A model generated the notes under the pieces. The model was not told the origin of the DNA. It ran no database searches and was given only the letters and a program-made list of their open reading frames with translations. Position numbers and translations under genes: made by a program. From Paenibacillus cymbidii (GTDB lineage Bacteria; Bacillota; Bacilli; Paenibacillales; NBRC-103111): a stretch of 64,000 bases of DNA. The DNA lies in the NCBI RefSeq assembly GCF_004764705.1, contig NZ_SHLX01000002.1, positions 186,001-250,000 on the forward strand, read 5' to 3'. Positions 33,925 through 42,999 of the stretch are shown here, piece by piece; position 1 is the first letter of the stretch, and each line of letters opens with the position of its first letter.

Positions 33925-35243
33925 TGCGGGCTCCGGTTGCGGAATTCCGCGGGAGTGAGGCCCGTATGCTTCTTGAACACTTCGGTGAAATACGACGGAT
34001 CCGAGTAGCCGACCAGTTCGACAATGTCGTAGATTTTGTAGCGCAGATCGGTCAGCAGCTCCATCGCCTTGCCCATGCGCACGCCGGTCACATATTGCAG
34101 GTACGATTCGCCCGTTTCGCGGAACAGGGCGCTGAGATGGCCGGGCGTCACATATAGCGCCTGCGCCGCCTCCTTAAGCGTCAGGCTGCGATGGTAATTG
34201 GCTTCGATGTAGCGCTTGGCGGCGGCGAGCAGCGCGTTTTCCTTGCGCGGCGCCGGCGATGCGGCTTGTTCGGGCGCCTCGTGCGGCGCGCGCCCCGGGG
34301 CCCTGTCGCCAGGCGCTTCCGTCGGGCCGGCGGCGAGCAACGCGTCCCCCTCCGCGCGGCCGGCCAGCAGCCGGTCGGCGGCCGCCGCCGACTTGTGCAG
34401 CCCGGTCGCCTGCTCCACGGGGAAGCCGATGCCGACCGATACGGTCGACCGGAAAAGCCCCATGAACCGGGCCAGCTGCTCCTTGACCGCCTCCGCAGCC
34501 CGTTCGGCGTCGTCCGGCCGCAGCGCTAGCAGGCGGCAGACGGCCGTATGCTTGTCCACGACGTGGTAGCCCGCGCCGCCGCCGTCCCACAAGTCCGTCA
34601 GGATGTTGTCGAGCGCAAAAGCGAACAGCCGCAGCTCCTTGTCGGAGACGGGCGCTTTCGCCAGCGTCAGCCGATCCAGCTCCAGCGTCAGCGCAGCGTA
34701 CGGCCCGGCCCCGGCTTCGAGCAGCAGCTCGCCTTCGGCGCAGCCCGTCTCGAACTCGTCCGCGTCCAGCTCCGCGGCAAACAGCCGCTGCAGGAACTCG
34801 TCGCGCAGCAGCTTCGCAAGCAGGTAGCCTTTGCGCTCCAGCGCCGCCTTGCGCTGCTCCTCCTGCTTGCCGGCATCGAGCTTGGCCGTCAGCCGGCGAA
34901 ACGTATCGGCCAACGCGGCGAAGGACGTCGGCTTCAGCAAATAGTCGGCCGCCCCGTTTTGCAGCGCCTTCTTCGCATAGTCGAAGTCGTTGTAGCCCGA
35001 CAGCACGACCACCTGCACGTACGGGTGGCGCCGGCGGAGCTGCTCCATCAATTCCACGCCGTCCATAAACGGCATGCGGATATCCGTCAGCACGATGTCC
35101 ACCGGATGCGCGGACACATACTGCAGCGCGTCCAGGCCGTGCGCGAACTTTCCTTCCGGTACGATCCCCAGCGTTTCCCATGCAAACGCTGCCAGGCCGT
35201 CGCGAATTTCTACCTCGTCATCGACAATAATCAAGTGATACAT
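33921..35243 (-). CDS. AraC-family response regulator, YesN type
   Basis: 440 residues. The N-terminal receiver has DDE, phospho-acceptor D in VDIVLTDIRMPFMDG and K in LLKPTS. A 200-residue linker follows, then an AraC DNA-binding domain (LTLKEAAQALYVTPGHLSALF and IYDIVELVGYSDPSYFTEVFKKHTG in pieces). The start ATG 35243 has GGGGGG nine bases upstream; the frame runs 25 codons further without a site. It is the first gene of a cluster with the kinase, sugar importer and glycosidases, and probably activates its own operon and the lipoprotein gene at 30968. Confidence 0.88.
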   Translation of the reverse strand: MYHLIIVDDEVEIRDGLAAFAWETLGIVPEGKFAHGLDALQYVSAHPVDIVLTDIRMPFMDGVELMEQLRRRHPYVQVVVLSGYNDFDYAKKALQNGAADYLLKPTSFAALADTFRRLTAKLDAGKQEEQRKAALERKGYLLAKLLRDEFLQRLFAAELDADEFETGCAEGELLLEAGAGPYAALTLELDRLTLAKAPVSDKELRLFAFALDNILTDLWDGGGAGYHVVDKHTAVCRLLALRPDDAERAAEAVKEQLARFMGLFRSTVSVGIGFPVEQATGLHKSAAAADRLLAGRAEGDALLAAGPTEAPGDRAPGRAPHEAPEQAASPAPRKENALLAAAKRYIEANYHRSLTLKEAAQALYVTPGHLSALFRETGESYLQYVTGVRMGKAMELLTDLRYKIYDIVELVGYSDPSYFTEVFKKHTGLTPAEFRNRSPQ

Positions 35244-35956
35244 GGTGCGCCCCCCATTCGTTCCTCCGTCGGCATGCTGGAGCGAAACTGTCCCTAGCAT
35301 AGCCGACGTTGCCGGCACCTCGCAACGGGGGACGGGGAAAAAGTTGGCGGAGCGGCGGCAGCGGGGCGTTGCCGGAGGTCGCCGGCCGGCCGTTCCCGGG
35401 CCGGCGGCGGCGAGTTGAGCAAGTTTATCCGGCGCACGGAGACGAATGGCGTCGGCGGCTAACAGTTCGTACTGCGCTTATTGGGCCGATTTGGGTTTGC
35501 GTAACACGCTAACGGTTTCCAGCGTCGCTATTGGCAGAAAAACGGCCAAAATTGGCGTTAAAGTCGCAAACAAGCTCACCTGAAACCGTTAACGCCAGAA
35601 AACCGCAAAAAATGGGCAAATAAGCTCATCTGGAACCGTTAGCGCGTAGAAGGTAGGGAGGGGAGGTGGTCAGGTTAAGCGACCGCAGCGTGCAGCGCAA
35701 CCTGCCGGTTGCTCCGCTCAAGGGTAGGGGCGATGTTGGTTGGCTTGAACAACAACGTTCCGTACGCGTGCCATTCCGAGCCAACATTCGTGTCACGTGA
35801 GCGTTTCCTTGCTTCATCGTTCGGCTGCGAACGAAATAGGCCATAAAAATGGCCTATTCGCAGGTTTCAGCCTTTACGAAAAGAAATAGCCAGTGAAATC
35901 ACTGGCTATTTGGGATGATAAGGGCGAAATGGGGCAAATAGGCCATTTTTTATGGC
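35244..35956. other. intergenic region upstream of the regulator, with two repeat elements
   Basis: About 710 bp without a convincing gene. 35244-35500 should contain the promoter of the response regulator but shows no clear -35/-10 pair. 35507-35644 is a palindrome-bounded element of another family and 35834-35961 is the third composite hairpin element. Short ORFs here (35309-35512, 35626-35844) have no ribosome sites and are rejected. Confidence 0.6.
35507..35644. repeat. palindrome-bounded element, family C
   Basis: CGCTAACGGTTTCCAG (35507-35522) is inverted relative to two copies of AAGCTCAyCTGrAACCGTTA at 35572-35594 and 35622-35644, which are 50 bp apart. The two ends form a near-perfect inverted repeat, as in MITE or REPIN-like elements. 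No transposase gene is in the window. Confidence 0.65.
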
Positions 35957-35961
35957 CTATT
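35834..35961. repeat. composite hairpin element, copy 3 (order B-A-B)
   Basis: B at 35834-35858, A at 35884-35911, B at 35936-35961, spaced 50 and 52 bp. Compared with the other copies, one A hairpin and the 62-bp interval are missing. The last B hairpin contains the TAG stop codon of the gene that ends at 35957. Confidence 0.8.
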
Positions 35962-37549
35962 CTTGGAGGAGGCCCGCTTCGCGCTTGTAACGCAGCGCCA
36001 GCTCCACCTTCTCGACGACGATGTCCTTGCCCGGCAGGAACGGCAGCCGTTTCACCGCGCCGATGCCGATCCGGTTCGCCCCGAGCTTGCACAGTCCCGG
36101 CGCAACCGGCGCCGTCACCCGCAGCAAACGCTGCTCCGGGTTCACCTCGTATACGCCGCTGCCGCCCGAAGCCGGCTGCGGCGCCGGCGAAAACAGCTGC
36201 GGGTCTTTCCACTCGTAATCGTACGATTCGACCTCGCAGGTTACGCCATTGACGCATAACGCCAGTCGGTCTCCCGGCCGCGCCCCGTACAATACGACAG
36301 CAAGCTCGACGCCGACCGCCTCCTCGCGGCACGCGGCCACGTCGTCGCATACGGACAGCGCCAGCTCGAGCCGCCGCCCGTCATTCGCCAGCGCTGCCGG
36401 CAGCGGCGCGCCGTCGTTGCGGTTGAAGTAGCCTTCCGCCCACGGATAGCCGCCCCGCCGTTCGACCGCAAACTGTTTGTCCTTCCGCCGCAGCGTCTCC
36501 ATACTGCCCGCCTCCAGATAAGCTTGCCGCTGTGAGGGCGGTCCGCCCTGGTAGCGCAAGGAACCGTTGCGCGCGTACACCTCCGCCGTGGCGCTGGCCC
36601 AGTTGAACGTTTGCACGCCGTCCGCCCCTTGCTGCAGCCAATTGCCGAAAACGCCGCGAAAAAATTCGATTGGCGGATGTCGGTAGCCGTCGGTGGCATG
36701 ATGGTCGTCGAGACACGGATAAAGCTTGATGGAAGTGCCCTCAGTCAAACGGCGGAAGGCGGCGATATCGACGTCGATCGTGCGTGAGCCGAGCGAAAAA
36801 AAGTCGACCAGCCGCCGCTCCGCCCATTCGGCCACGTCGAGGCCGTCGATGCGGCAACCTGCAGGATTCTCCGGCACCTTGGCCGCCAGCAGCAGCGGCC
36901 GGCCTTGCGCCGCTTCGACTTCCAGCAGCATGCGCCGCACCATGTCCACGAACGCGGTCGCATGCTCCCGGCACTCCCATTGCCGACCAACCGGCAAACA
37001 AGGCACATGGCGGGAAAAGTCGAGCTGGATGCCGTCGATGGCGTACTGCTCGGCAATACCGCGCAAGTACGCCAGTTTATACGCGCGGAGATCGGAGGAA
37101 GCCAAATTCCACAACCCTTGCCACCACCAGCTCTTCACCACCCAGTCGGGATGCTCGGCTTTCAGGCGCGATTGTTCCTCCATTCCGAGCCCAAGTCCGC
37201 CCGGGCCAAAATCCACTTCGCTGATCCGATGGTTCCAAATATTTTCCAACCCTCGTTTGCCGGCTTCATCCAGCAGCACGGCGACGATGTCGATGCCTTG
37301 CTCCTTCCACTTGCGAATGCCGGCATTGGCCATCACCCCTTCCAGGGGAATACATTCCCCGATATCCCAAATGATGCTGTCGATCTGGCTCCCGCGCTCG
37401 TCGGCAAAATGGAACGTAAAAGCGAGCAATTTGTCGATGTCGTGGCCGTACAGCTCCGTCATTTCGCCCAGCACGTCGAATTGCACGATCATTCTTCTGC
37501 GCCGGTTCGCGGCATCCGCATGGCTCGAAACGGCTTGAACAACATTCAT
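35957..37549 (-). CDS. TIM-barrel glycoside hydrolase-like protein, function unknown
   Basis: 530 residues. The N-terminal 350 look like a (beta/alpha)8 barrel of the GHL/family-10-like group: IDSIIWDIGECIP, a WWWQGLWNLAS segment, DGIQLDFSRH (strand 4, acidic), KLYPCLDDHH (strand 7), then a beta-rich C-terminal domain with VYEVNPEQRLLRVTAPV. I do not recognise a defined EC activity. ATG 37549 follows GGGGGGG by five bases. It lies about 100 bp after the lipoprotein of the same importer. Its stop codon TAG is supplied by the inserted hairpin element at 35936-35961, so the native C-terminus may have been altered. Confidence 0.7.
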   Translation of the reverse strand: MNVVQAVSSHADAANRRRRMIVQFDVLGEMTELYGHDIDKLLAFTFHFADERGSQIDSIIWDIGECIPLEGVMANAGIRKWKEQGIDIVAVLLDEAGKRGLENIWNHRISEVDFGPGGLGLGMEEQSRLKAEHPDWVVKSWWWQGLWNLASSDLRAYKLAYLRGIAEQYAIDGIQLDFSRHVPCLPVGRQWECREHATAFVDMVRRMLLEVEAAQGRPLLLAAKVPENPAGCRIDGLDVAEWAERRLVDFFSLGSRTIDVDIAAFRRLTEGTSIKLYPCLDDHHATDGYRHPPIEFFRGVFGNWLQQGADGVQTFNWASATAEVYARNGSLRYQGGPPSQRQAYLEAGSMETLRRKDKQFAVERRGGYPWAEGYFNRNDGAPLPAALANDGRRLELALSVCDDVAACREEAVGVELAVVLYGARPGDRLALCVNGVTCEVESYDYEWKDPQLFSPAPQPASGGSGVYEVNPEQRLLRVTAPVAPGLCKLGANRIGIGAVKRLPFLPGKDIVVEKVELALRYKREAGLLQE

Positions 37550-37650
37550 GTTTTCCCCCCCCTCGACCGGCAGATCGCCGCCCATGCCCACACCCGCGCC
37601 GCTCCTCACTGCTCATGGACGCATACGGGAAGCGATCCGCTCGATTGTCG

Positions 37651-39264
37651 TTATTTTTTGAGCAACGCGTCGTATTTCGTTTGCGCTTCCGCCATTACTT
37701 TATCTCCGCCAAGCTGCTTCCATTCCTCAACATACTTGTCGAACTCGCCGAGCGGACGTTTGTCGGTAATAAAGTCGACCAGATTTTTTTTGGCGAACTG
37801 CTCCAGACGGTCCTGGTACTCTGCCAGCACGGGCCGCTGGATCGGGAACAGGATATCGTATTTGCCGCTGGCTTTCGATTCCGTCTCCTTGCGCAAGGTC
37901 ATGTACTTGCTTTTGGTCATATAAGGAGCCAGCAGGTTGTAATCGTAATCCTGGGGCGCGCTGAAGTAGGAAATGCCGAACTTGATCCGCTCCTCCTCCT
38001 TGTCGTATGGCGGAATCCATTCGATATCGCCGTTCGTTTTTTGGTAGGTTTTGTTCAGTTCGCCATAGCGCAGCTTTTCGTACAGGCTCATATCGAAGCC
38101 GCTCGCTTCGGTGAGCTGGAGGTATTTGATCATTCTTTCCGGCTCTTTCTCCATTTTCTTGGAAAATAACAAGCCGGTCGAGATTACCGGATTTGTCTGG
38201 CTGATGCCAAATTCGCCCTTCGGCCCCTTCGGTCCGCTGGTGATCGCCCATTTGGCGTTCGGATTTTTGGCCACCAGCTTGTCGTAATAAACGCCTGCGG
38301 AGAAAGCTTCCGCCGGGATGAAAGCCCACCAGGAGTTCCAAACGATACCGACTTTTTCGGACAGCACCTTGTCGTCGACATTGGTCCCCTTGTTGATCAC
38401 AAACTCCGGATCGATCAACCCCTCCTTATACCATCGGTTTAACACGGTCAGCGCCTCCTTGGCCGCCGGCTCGACTTCGCCCCGCACCACTTTCCCGTCT
38501 TTCTCCGTAAAAATGCCGGGATACAAACCAAAAGCGCCGAATACCGGGCTGAAAAAGTCCGACACCTTGTCGAGCTTGCCTGTCATGCCGTACGTATCCT
38601 TCTTGCCGTTGCTGTCCGGGTCGTCGTTGCGGAACTTGAGCATGGCCGCTTCCACTTCCTCGAGCGTCTCCGGCACTTTTGCGATGCCGACCTTATCCAG
38701 CCAATCCTGGCGGATGCCGAAGACGTTGCGCTTCGATCCGAGCGTCCACAGCACCGGCAGAGAATAATTTTTGCCGGCTCGCATCGTGTATTTGAACGGA
38801 TTGTCGCCAAGCTCGCCTTTTAACCACTGCATGTACTTGGGGGCATATTGCTCCAGCAGCGCCGGCGGAAGCTCCGCCAGGACGCCCTGGTCGACAAGCT
38901 TGTCGTAGTTGATAAAATCGAGCCCCTCGAACGTATCCGGAAAGTCGCCGGAGGCGATGCCAAGCTGGATATTTTGCAAGTACGTCTCGTTTTTTCGCGG
39001 CACGATTTCAATGTCGACGTTGAACTTCTCTTTCAGCAAATTGAGCGCATACCCGTTCGGCACGACTTTCTCCGGCGTCGTCGAGAATAGCTTCAGCTTC
39101 AGCTTCAGCTTCTGCTCCGGCGCTTTGGTCGGCGCTGACGCGGATGCGCCCGGCGACGCCAACGGGCTTGCGCCGCCCTCGTTCTTGCTGCTGCAGCCCG
39201 CGATCGCCGCGACCAGCGCGACGGAGCCGAGCATACCGGCGACGAGACTTGTTTTCTTTTGCAA
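37651..39264 (-). CDS. sugar-binding lipoprotein, LplA family
   Basis: 537 residues from TTG 39264, chosen because AAAGGG lies eight bases upstream and because it gives a standard lipoprotein signal (LQKKTSLVAGMLGSVALVAAIAGC, in parts) with the lipidated Cys at about residue 24. A charged, Pro/Ala-rich linker precedes the mature domain with LKLFSTTPEK and FPDTFEGLDF. The C-terminus reads YVEEWKQLGGDKV, typical of LplA proteins. It receives the substrate for the two permeases encoded just before it. Confidence 0.87.
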   Translation of the reverse strand: MQKKTSLVAGMLGSVALVAAIAGCSSKNEGGASPLASPGASASAPTKAPEQKLKLKLKLFSTTPEKVVPNGYALNLLKEKFNVDIEIVPRKNETYLQNIQLGIASGDFPDTFEGLDFINYDKLVDQGVLAELPPALLEQYAPKYMQWLKGELGDNPFKYTMRAGKNYSLPVLWTLGSKRNVFGIRQDWLDKVGIAKVPETLEEVEAAMLKFRNDDPDSNGKKDTYGMTGKLDKVSDFFSPVFGAFGLYPGIFTEKDGKVVRGEVEPAAKEALTVLNRWYKEGLIDPEFVINKGTNVDDKVLSEKVGIVWNSWWAFIPAEAFSAGVYYDKLVAKNPNAKWAITSGPKGPKGEFGISQTNPVISTGLLFSKKMEKEPERMIKYLQLTEASGFDMSLYEKLRYGELNKTYQKTNGDIEWIPPYDKEEERIKFGISYFSAPQDYDYNLLAPYMTKSKYMTLRKETESKASGKYDILFPIQRPVLAEYQDRLEQFAKKNLVDFITDKRPLGEFDKYVEEWKQLGGDKVMAEAQTKYDALLKK

Positions 39265-39304
39265 AACGGACACCCTTTCTTTATATGTGTGGTTGGTTGC
39301 CGGG

Positions 39305-40198
39305 TCACCCTTTGACGGCGCCCAGCATGATGCCTTTGACAAAATGCTTCTGCACGAACGGATACGCGATCAGCATCGGAATGAGCGAACACATGATCAT
39401 TGTCGCCTGCAGCTGCCGGCCGGTAAACTTCGACGGTTCCCCCATCCGGTACAAGGCGGCGTTCAGGTCCTCGACGTTGTTCTCGACGATGATGCGGCGC
39501 AGGACAACCTGCAGCACCTGTTTGGCCGGGTCGGAAATGTAGATCATGCTGTCGAACCAGGCATTCCAGTGGGACACGGCTACCCACAGGGCCACGGTTG
39601 CGAGCACCGGCTTCGACAAAGGCAGCACAATCGTGCGGAAAATGAGGCCATACCCGGCGCCGTCGATTTTGGCCGATTCCTCCAGGCTGTCCGGCAGCGA
39701 GCGGAAAAAGTTGCGCATGATGAACACGTTGAACGCGCCGATCACGCCCGGAATGACAAGTGCCCAGAGCGTGTTGTACAGATGCATGTTTTTGATCAGC
39801 AAATAGTTCGGAATCAGCCCGCCGTTGAACAGCATCGTAAACAAAATAAGCGTCGTGAACAGCCGGTTCCAGGGCAATCCCCGCTTCGAGAGCGGGTAAG
39901 CCGTGAGCGCCGTGAACAGTACGCTGAGCAGGACGCCGAGCGCCGTTCGCACGACCGTGTTGCCGTATCCGACCCACAGCTGTTTGTACTGCACGACGAG
40001 GCCGTAGCTGGCAAATGTCACTTTCGACGGCACGAGCAGCATGCCGGTCGAATATGCGGAAGCATCGTCGCTGAGCGACAGCGCCACCTGGTTCCAGAAC
40101 GGATACAGCGTCGCTGCCGCAACGGCGGCGAGCGCCAGCAGCAGCAGCGCGTCAAACGCTTTTTCCCCGGCCGTCTTCCGGATCGTTCCCACAGGCAT
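39305..40198 (-). CDS. carbohydrate ABC transporter permease, LplC family
   Basis: 297 residues, six transmembrane helices. EAA loop LEESAKIDGAGYGLIFRTIVLPLSKP; C-terminus FVKGIMLGAVKG complete. The ATG at 40198 has GAGGGGG immediately upstream, and the gene begins ten bases after the LplB-type permease. Part of the RR-HK-LplB-LplC-binding protein order in this cluster. Confidence 0.88.
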   Translation of the reverse strand: MPVGTIRKTAGEKAFDALLLLALAAVAAATLYPFWNQVALSLSDDASAYSTGMLLVPSKVTFASYGLVVQYKQLWVGYGNTVVRTALGVLLSVLFTALTAYPLSKRGLPWNRLFTTLILFTMLFNGGLIPNYLLIKNMHLYNTLWALVIPGVIGAFNVFIMRNFFRSLPDSLEESAKIDGAGYGLIFRTIVLPLSKPVLATVALWVAVSHWNAWFDSMIYISDPAKQVLQVVLRRIIVENNVEDLNAALYRMGEPSKFTGRQLQATMIMCSLIPMLIAYPFVQKHFVKGIMLGAVKG

Positions 40199-40207
40199 CC
40201 CCCTCGC

Positions 40208-41158
40208 CTACCATAACGTATGCTCCTTGCCGCCAATCCACTTGACGGCGTAGTTGGTGGCGACGACGAGCGCCAAAGCGACGGCCGACTTGAACAGTCC
40301 GATCGCGGTCGAGTAGCTGTACTCCATTTCGGTGAGCCCTTTGCGGTAAGCGTACGTGTCGATAATGTCGGACACGTCGTACACCTTCGGATTGTACAGG
40401 TTGAAAATCTGGTCGAACCCGGCGTCGAGAATATGCGACATCCGCAGGATGAGCATGATGACGATGACCGGCGCCAGCATCGGCAGCGTAATCGACAAGG
40501 CGCGCCGCAGCCGTCCGGCTCCGTCGATGATCGCCGCCTCGTACAGTTGGTGGTCGATGCCCGCAATGGCCGCAAAATAAATGATCGACCCCCAGCCGAA
40601 CGATTGGAAAATGTCGGTGGCGACCAGCACGCTGCGGAAGTAGCGTTCGTCGGCCAGCATAAGCACCGGATCGCCGCCGAACTGCCGGATGACCCAGTTG
40701 ACCGGCCCGTCGAACGAAAAGAAGCTGATCACGATGCCGCCGAGCACGATCCACGAAATGAAGTGCGGCAAGTAGGAAACCGTTTGCACGACTTTTTTGA
40801 AGCGGGCCCACGCCACTTCGTTCAGCAGCAGGGCGAACACAATCGGCGCCGGAAAGCCGAACAGCAGCTTGTAGAAGCTGATCAGCACCGTATTGCGGAT
40901 GACGACGTAGAAGTGCGGATCGGCGAACGCCCGGTCGAATTGCTTGAAGCCGGACCAGCCGCTGCCGAGAATGCCTTGCGTGATTTTAAAATCCTTGAAT
41001 GCCACGACAACCCCGTACATCGGCAAATAGTGAAACAGCAGAAAATAAAGCATTCCGGGAACCAGCATCAAGAGCAGGGTGCGGTATTCGTTTCGTCTCT
41101 TGCGCCGAACGGTCGCGATGCCGGTCTTTCCGCGAAGGTGCGGCGCGGTGCTTTCCAT
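40208..41158 (-). CDS. carbohydrate ABC transporter permease, LplB family
   Basis: 316 residues. A basic start (RRKRRNEYR) precedes the first helix at about 27-48. EAA loop YEAAIIDGAGRLRRALSITLPML; the ending KWIGGKEHTLW is typical for LplB homologues in Paenibacillus. GGAGGGG lies nine bases before ATG 41158. It follows the kinase gene by about 110 bp; the intervening sequence includes a possible -10 (TATAGT near 41215), so the importer may have its own promoter in addition to read-through. Confidence 0.88.
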   Translation of the reverse strand: MESTAPHLRGKTGIATVRRKRRNEYRTLLLMLVPGMLYFLLFHYLPMYGVVVAFKDFKITQGILGSGWSGFKQFDRAFADPHFYVVIRNTVLISFYKLLFGFPAPIVFALLLNEVAWARFKKVVQTVSYLPHFISWIVLGGIVISFFSFDGPVNWVIRQFGGDPVLMLADERYFRSVLVATDIFQSFGWGSIIYFAAIAGIDHQLYEAAIIDGAGRLRRALSITLPMLAPVIVIMLILRMSHILDAGFDQIFNLYNPKVYDVSDIIDTYAYRKGLTEMEYSYSTAIGLFKSAVALALVVATNYAVKWIGGKEHTLW

Positions 41159-41271
41159 TTGCGTGTCCCCTCCCTAACGCTAGTGCAAGGCGGCGGCCAG
41201 GCGCCTATGCCCTCACTATAACAAGCGGTCCCGGGCGGGTAAGCATCAGATTTTCGCCAAATCTATCAGTT

Positions 41272-42999
41272 TTATGTCCAGTCCGTCTCGGGCGGCTCGT
41301 GTCGGTATTGCGGGAAACGGATGCGCATCCGCGTGCCCGCGCCAAGCTCCGAAAGGATCGTAATGCCGTAAGGCTCGCCAAAAAACAGCCGAATGCGCTC
41401 GTGTACGTTCTTCAGCCCGTAGCCTTCGGTTTGCTCGGTCAGCAGACGGTCACGCAGCGCAGGCGCGATGCCCGGCCCGTTGTCCGCGATGTCGAACACG
41501 ACCGTGTCGCCTTCAAGCTTCCCTTCGATCGTCAGCTTGCCTCGGCCTTCCGCGATCAGGTCGATGCCGTGTTCGATCGCGTTCTCCACAATCGGCTGCA
41601 GCACGAGATTGAGCATATCGCAGGTGTATAACCGGTCGTCGACCGCCAGCGACACATCGAAGCTGTGGTCGTGCATGACCAGTTGGATGTCGAGATAGGA
41701 GCGGATGTTGTCGATTTCGTTGCGGATCGGGATCACGTTGGAGCCTTTGTTCAAGGCCGTGCGGTAAAAGCGCGACAAGGCGTTCACGATGCTGCCGATG
41801 TCGTCGGCGTCGCGCATGACCGCTTTCCAGTGGATGATCGACAGTGTGTTGTACAGGAAATGCGGGTTGATCTGCGACTGCAGCGCCTTGAGCTCCGCTT
41901 CCTTCTGCGTGATGCGGTTCTGGTAAGTCTCGCGGATCAGCTCGTTGATCCGGTTCAGCATGCGGCCGAACCGGTTCGTCAGCTCGCCGATCTCGTCCTT
42001 GGCCGTGCTGAACGCAACGACCTGCAAGTCGCCGTTCTCGACCTGCATCATCTTCTTGTTCAGATGGCGGATCGGCTTCAGCAGCGTGCGCGAAAAAATC
42101 CAGACGAGCACGAGCAGCGCCAGCAGGCAGATCACCACGACGACGACCGTCGCCTTGACGATGGCGCCCGCGTCCCGGGCCATCCGCTCGACCGGAATAT
42201 AGACGGTCAGCGTCCAGCCAGCCAGTGCGATTGGCTTGCGTACGATGAAATAGGACGTGCCGTCCACGTTCGCCATGCCGTCCCTTGGCGTCGCGATCCG
42301 TTCGGGGGCGGGCGGCGACGCTATGCCCGGCGCGTTGCGGTTCGCGAACACGATGCGCTGCTTTTCGTCGGCGACAACGACGCCGTACCGTTCGAGGTTG
42401 CTTGCCCCCAGCTCGCCCAAAACCTGCGCCTGGTTCAGCCGGATGTACAGCACCGCCGTATTCTTGTTGACGAACAGATCGGGAAACGCCCGGGCAAGCT
42501 CGATGGACTGCGGCGTAAACGACCATACCGTTTTTTTCGCCGCGATTGCTTGGTCCGGCCACGCCTCCTCCCGAACCCGCTCCAGGTCCATCATGTAGGA
42601 ACCGAATTCGGGCAATCCTTGCGAATAAACGGACATCTGCTCGATTTCCGGGTTCAAGTTGATCACCGTGGCGAAATAAGGCTCGAGTATGCCGCGGATA
42701 TCTTCCGACATGACGCTCAGATCGAGATAACGGTTGGCGAAAATGCGGTGGAAGCCCGGGTTGGCGACAACCGACTTGACGATTTCGTCGTAACGGGCCA
42801 GCCGGGCGTTCAGATTCTCCGCCATCGACAGCGTCGTCGCCTGCAGCGACTGCTCCGCCTGCATGCGCAAAAAAAGCCTGGACTGATGAAACGAGTACAA
42901 GCCGAGCGTCAGCAGCGGGATGAGAATGACGACGAGATACGTAAGCACCAGCTTCCACCGGAACCGCATGTTGTGAAAAGCGCGCAGCCCCGCGTTCAC
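41272..42999 (-). CDS. YesM-type sensor histidine kinase
   Basis: 575 residues with two transmembrane helices (about 15-35 and 270-292) flanking a 230-residue extracytoplasmic sensor. HAMP-like KPIRHLNKKMMQVENGDL, then kinase core QSQINPHFLYNT and ADNGPGI. The start is GTG 42999, overlapping the regulator stop in GTGA with GAGGGGGA upstream; the next in-frame ATG would lie at residue 11 and is less well placed. It is transcribed with the response regulator and controls the importer and TIM-barrel gene of this cluster. Confidence 0.87.
   Translation of the reverse strand: MNAGLRAFHNMRFRWKLVLTYLVVILIPLLTLGLYSFHQSRLFLRMQAEQSLQATTLSMAENLNARLARYDEIVKSVVANPGFHRIFANRYLDLSVMSEDIRGILEPYFATVINLNPEIEQMSVYSQGLPEFGSYMMDLERVREEAWPDQAIAAKKTVWSFTPQSIELARAFPDLFVNKNTAVLYIRLNQAQVLGELGASNLERYGVVVADEKQRIVFANRNAPGIASPPAPERIATPRDGMANVDGTSYFIVRKPIALAGWTLTVYIPVERMARDAGAIVKATVVVVVICLLALLVLVWIFSRTLLKPIRHLNKKMMQVENGDLQVVAFSTAKDEIGELTNRFGRMLNRINELIRETYQNRITQKEAELKALQSQINPHFLYNTLSIIHWKAVMRDADDIGSIVNALSRFYRTALNKGSNVIPIRNEIDNIRSYLDIQLVMHDHSFDVSLAVDDRLYTCDMLNLVLQPIVENAIEHGIDLIAEGRGKLTIEGKLEGDTVVFDIADNGPGIAPALRDRLLTEQTEGYGLKNVHERIRLFFGEPYGITILSELGAGTRMRIRFPQYRHEPPETDWT

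Noticed and set aside
35572-35644. Family C repeat as an attachment site or integration mark
   Set aside because: No integrase, tRNA gene or mobile-element gene is nearby; treated as a repeat only.
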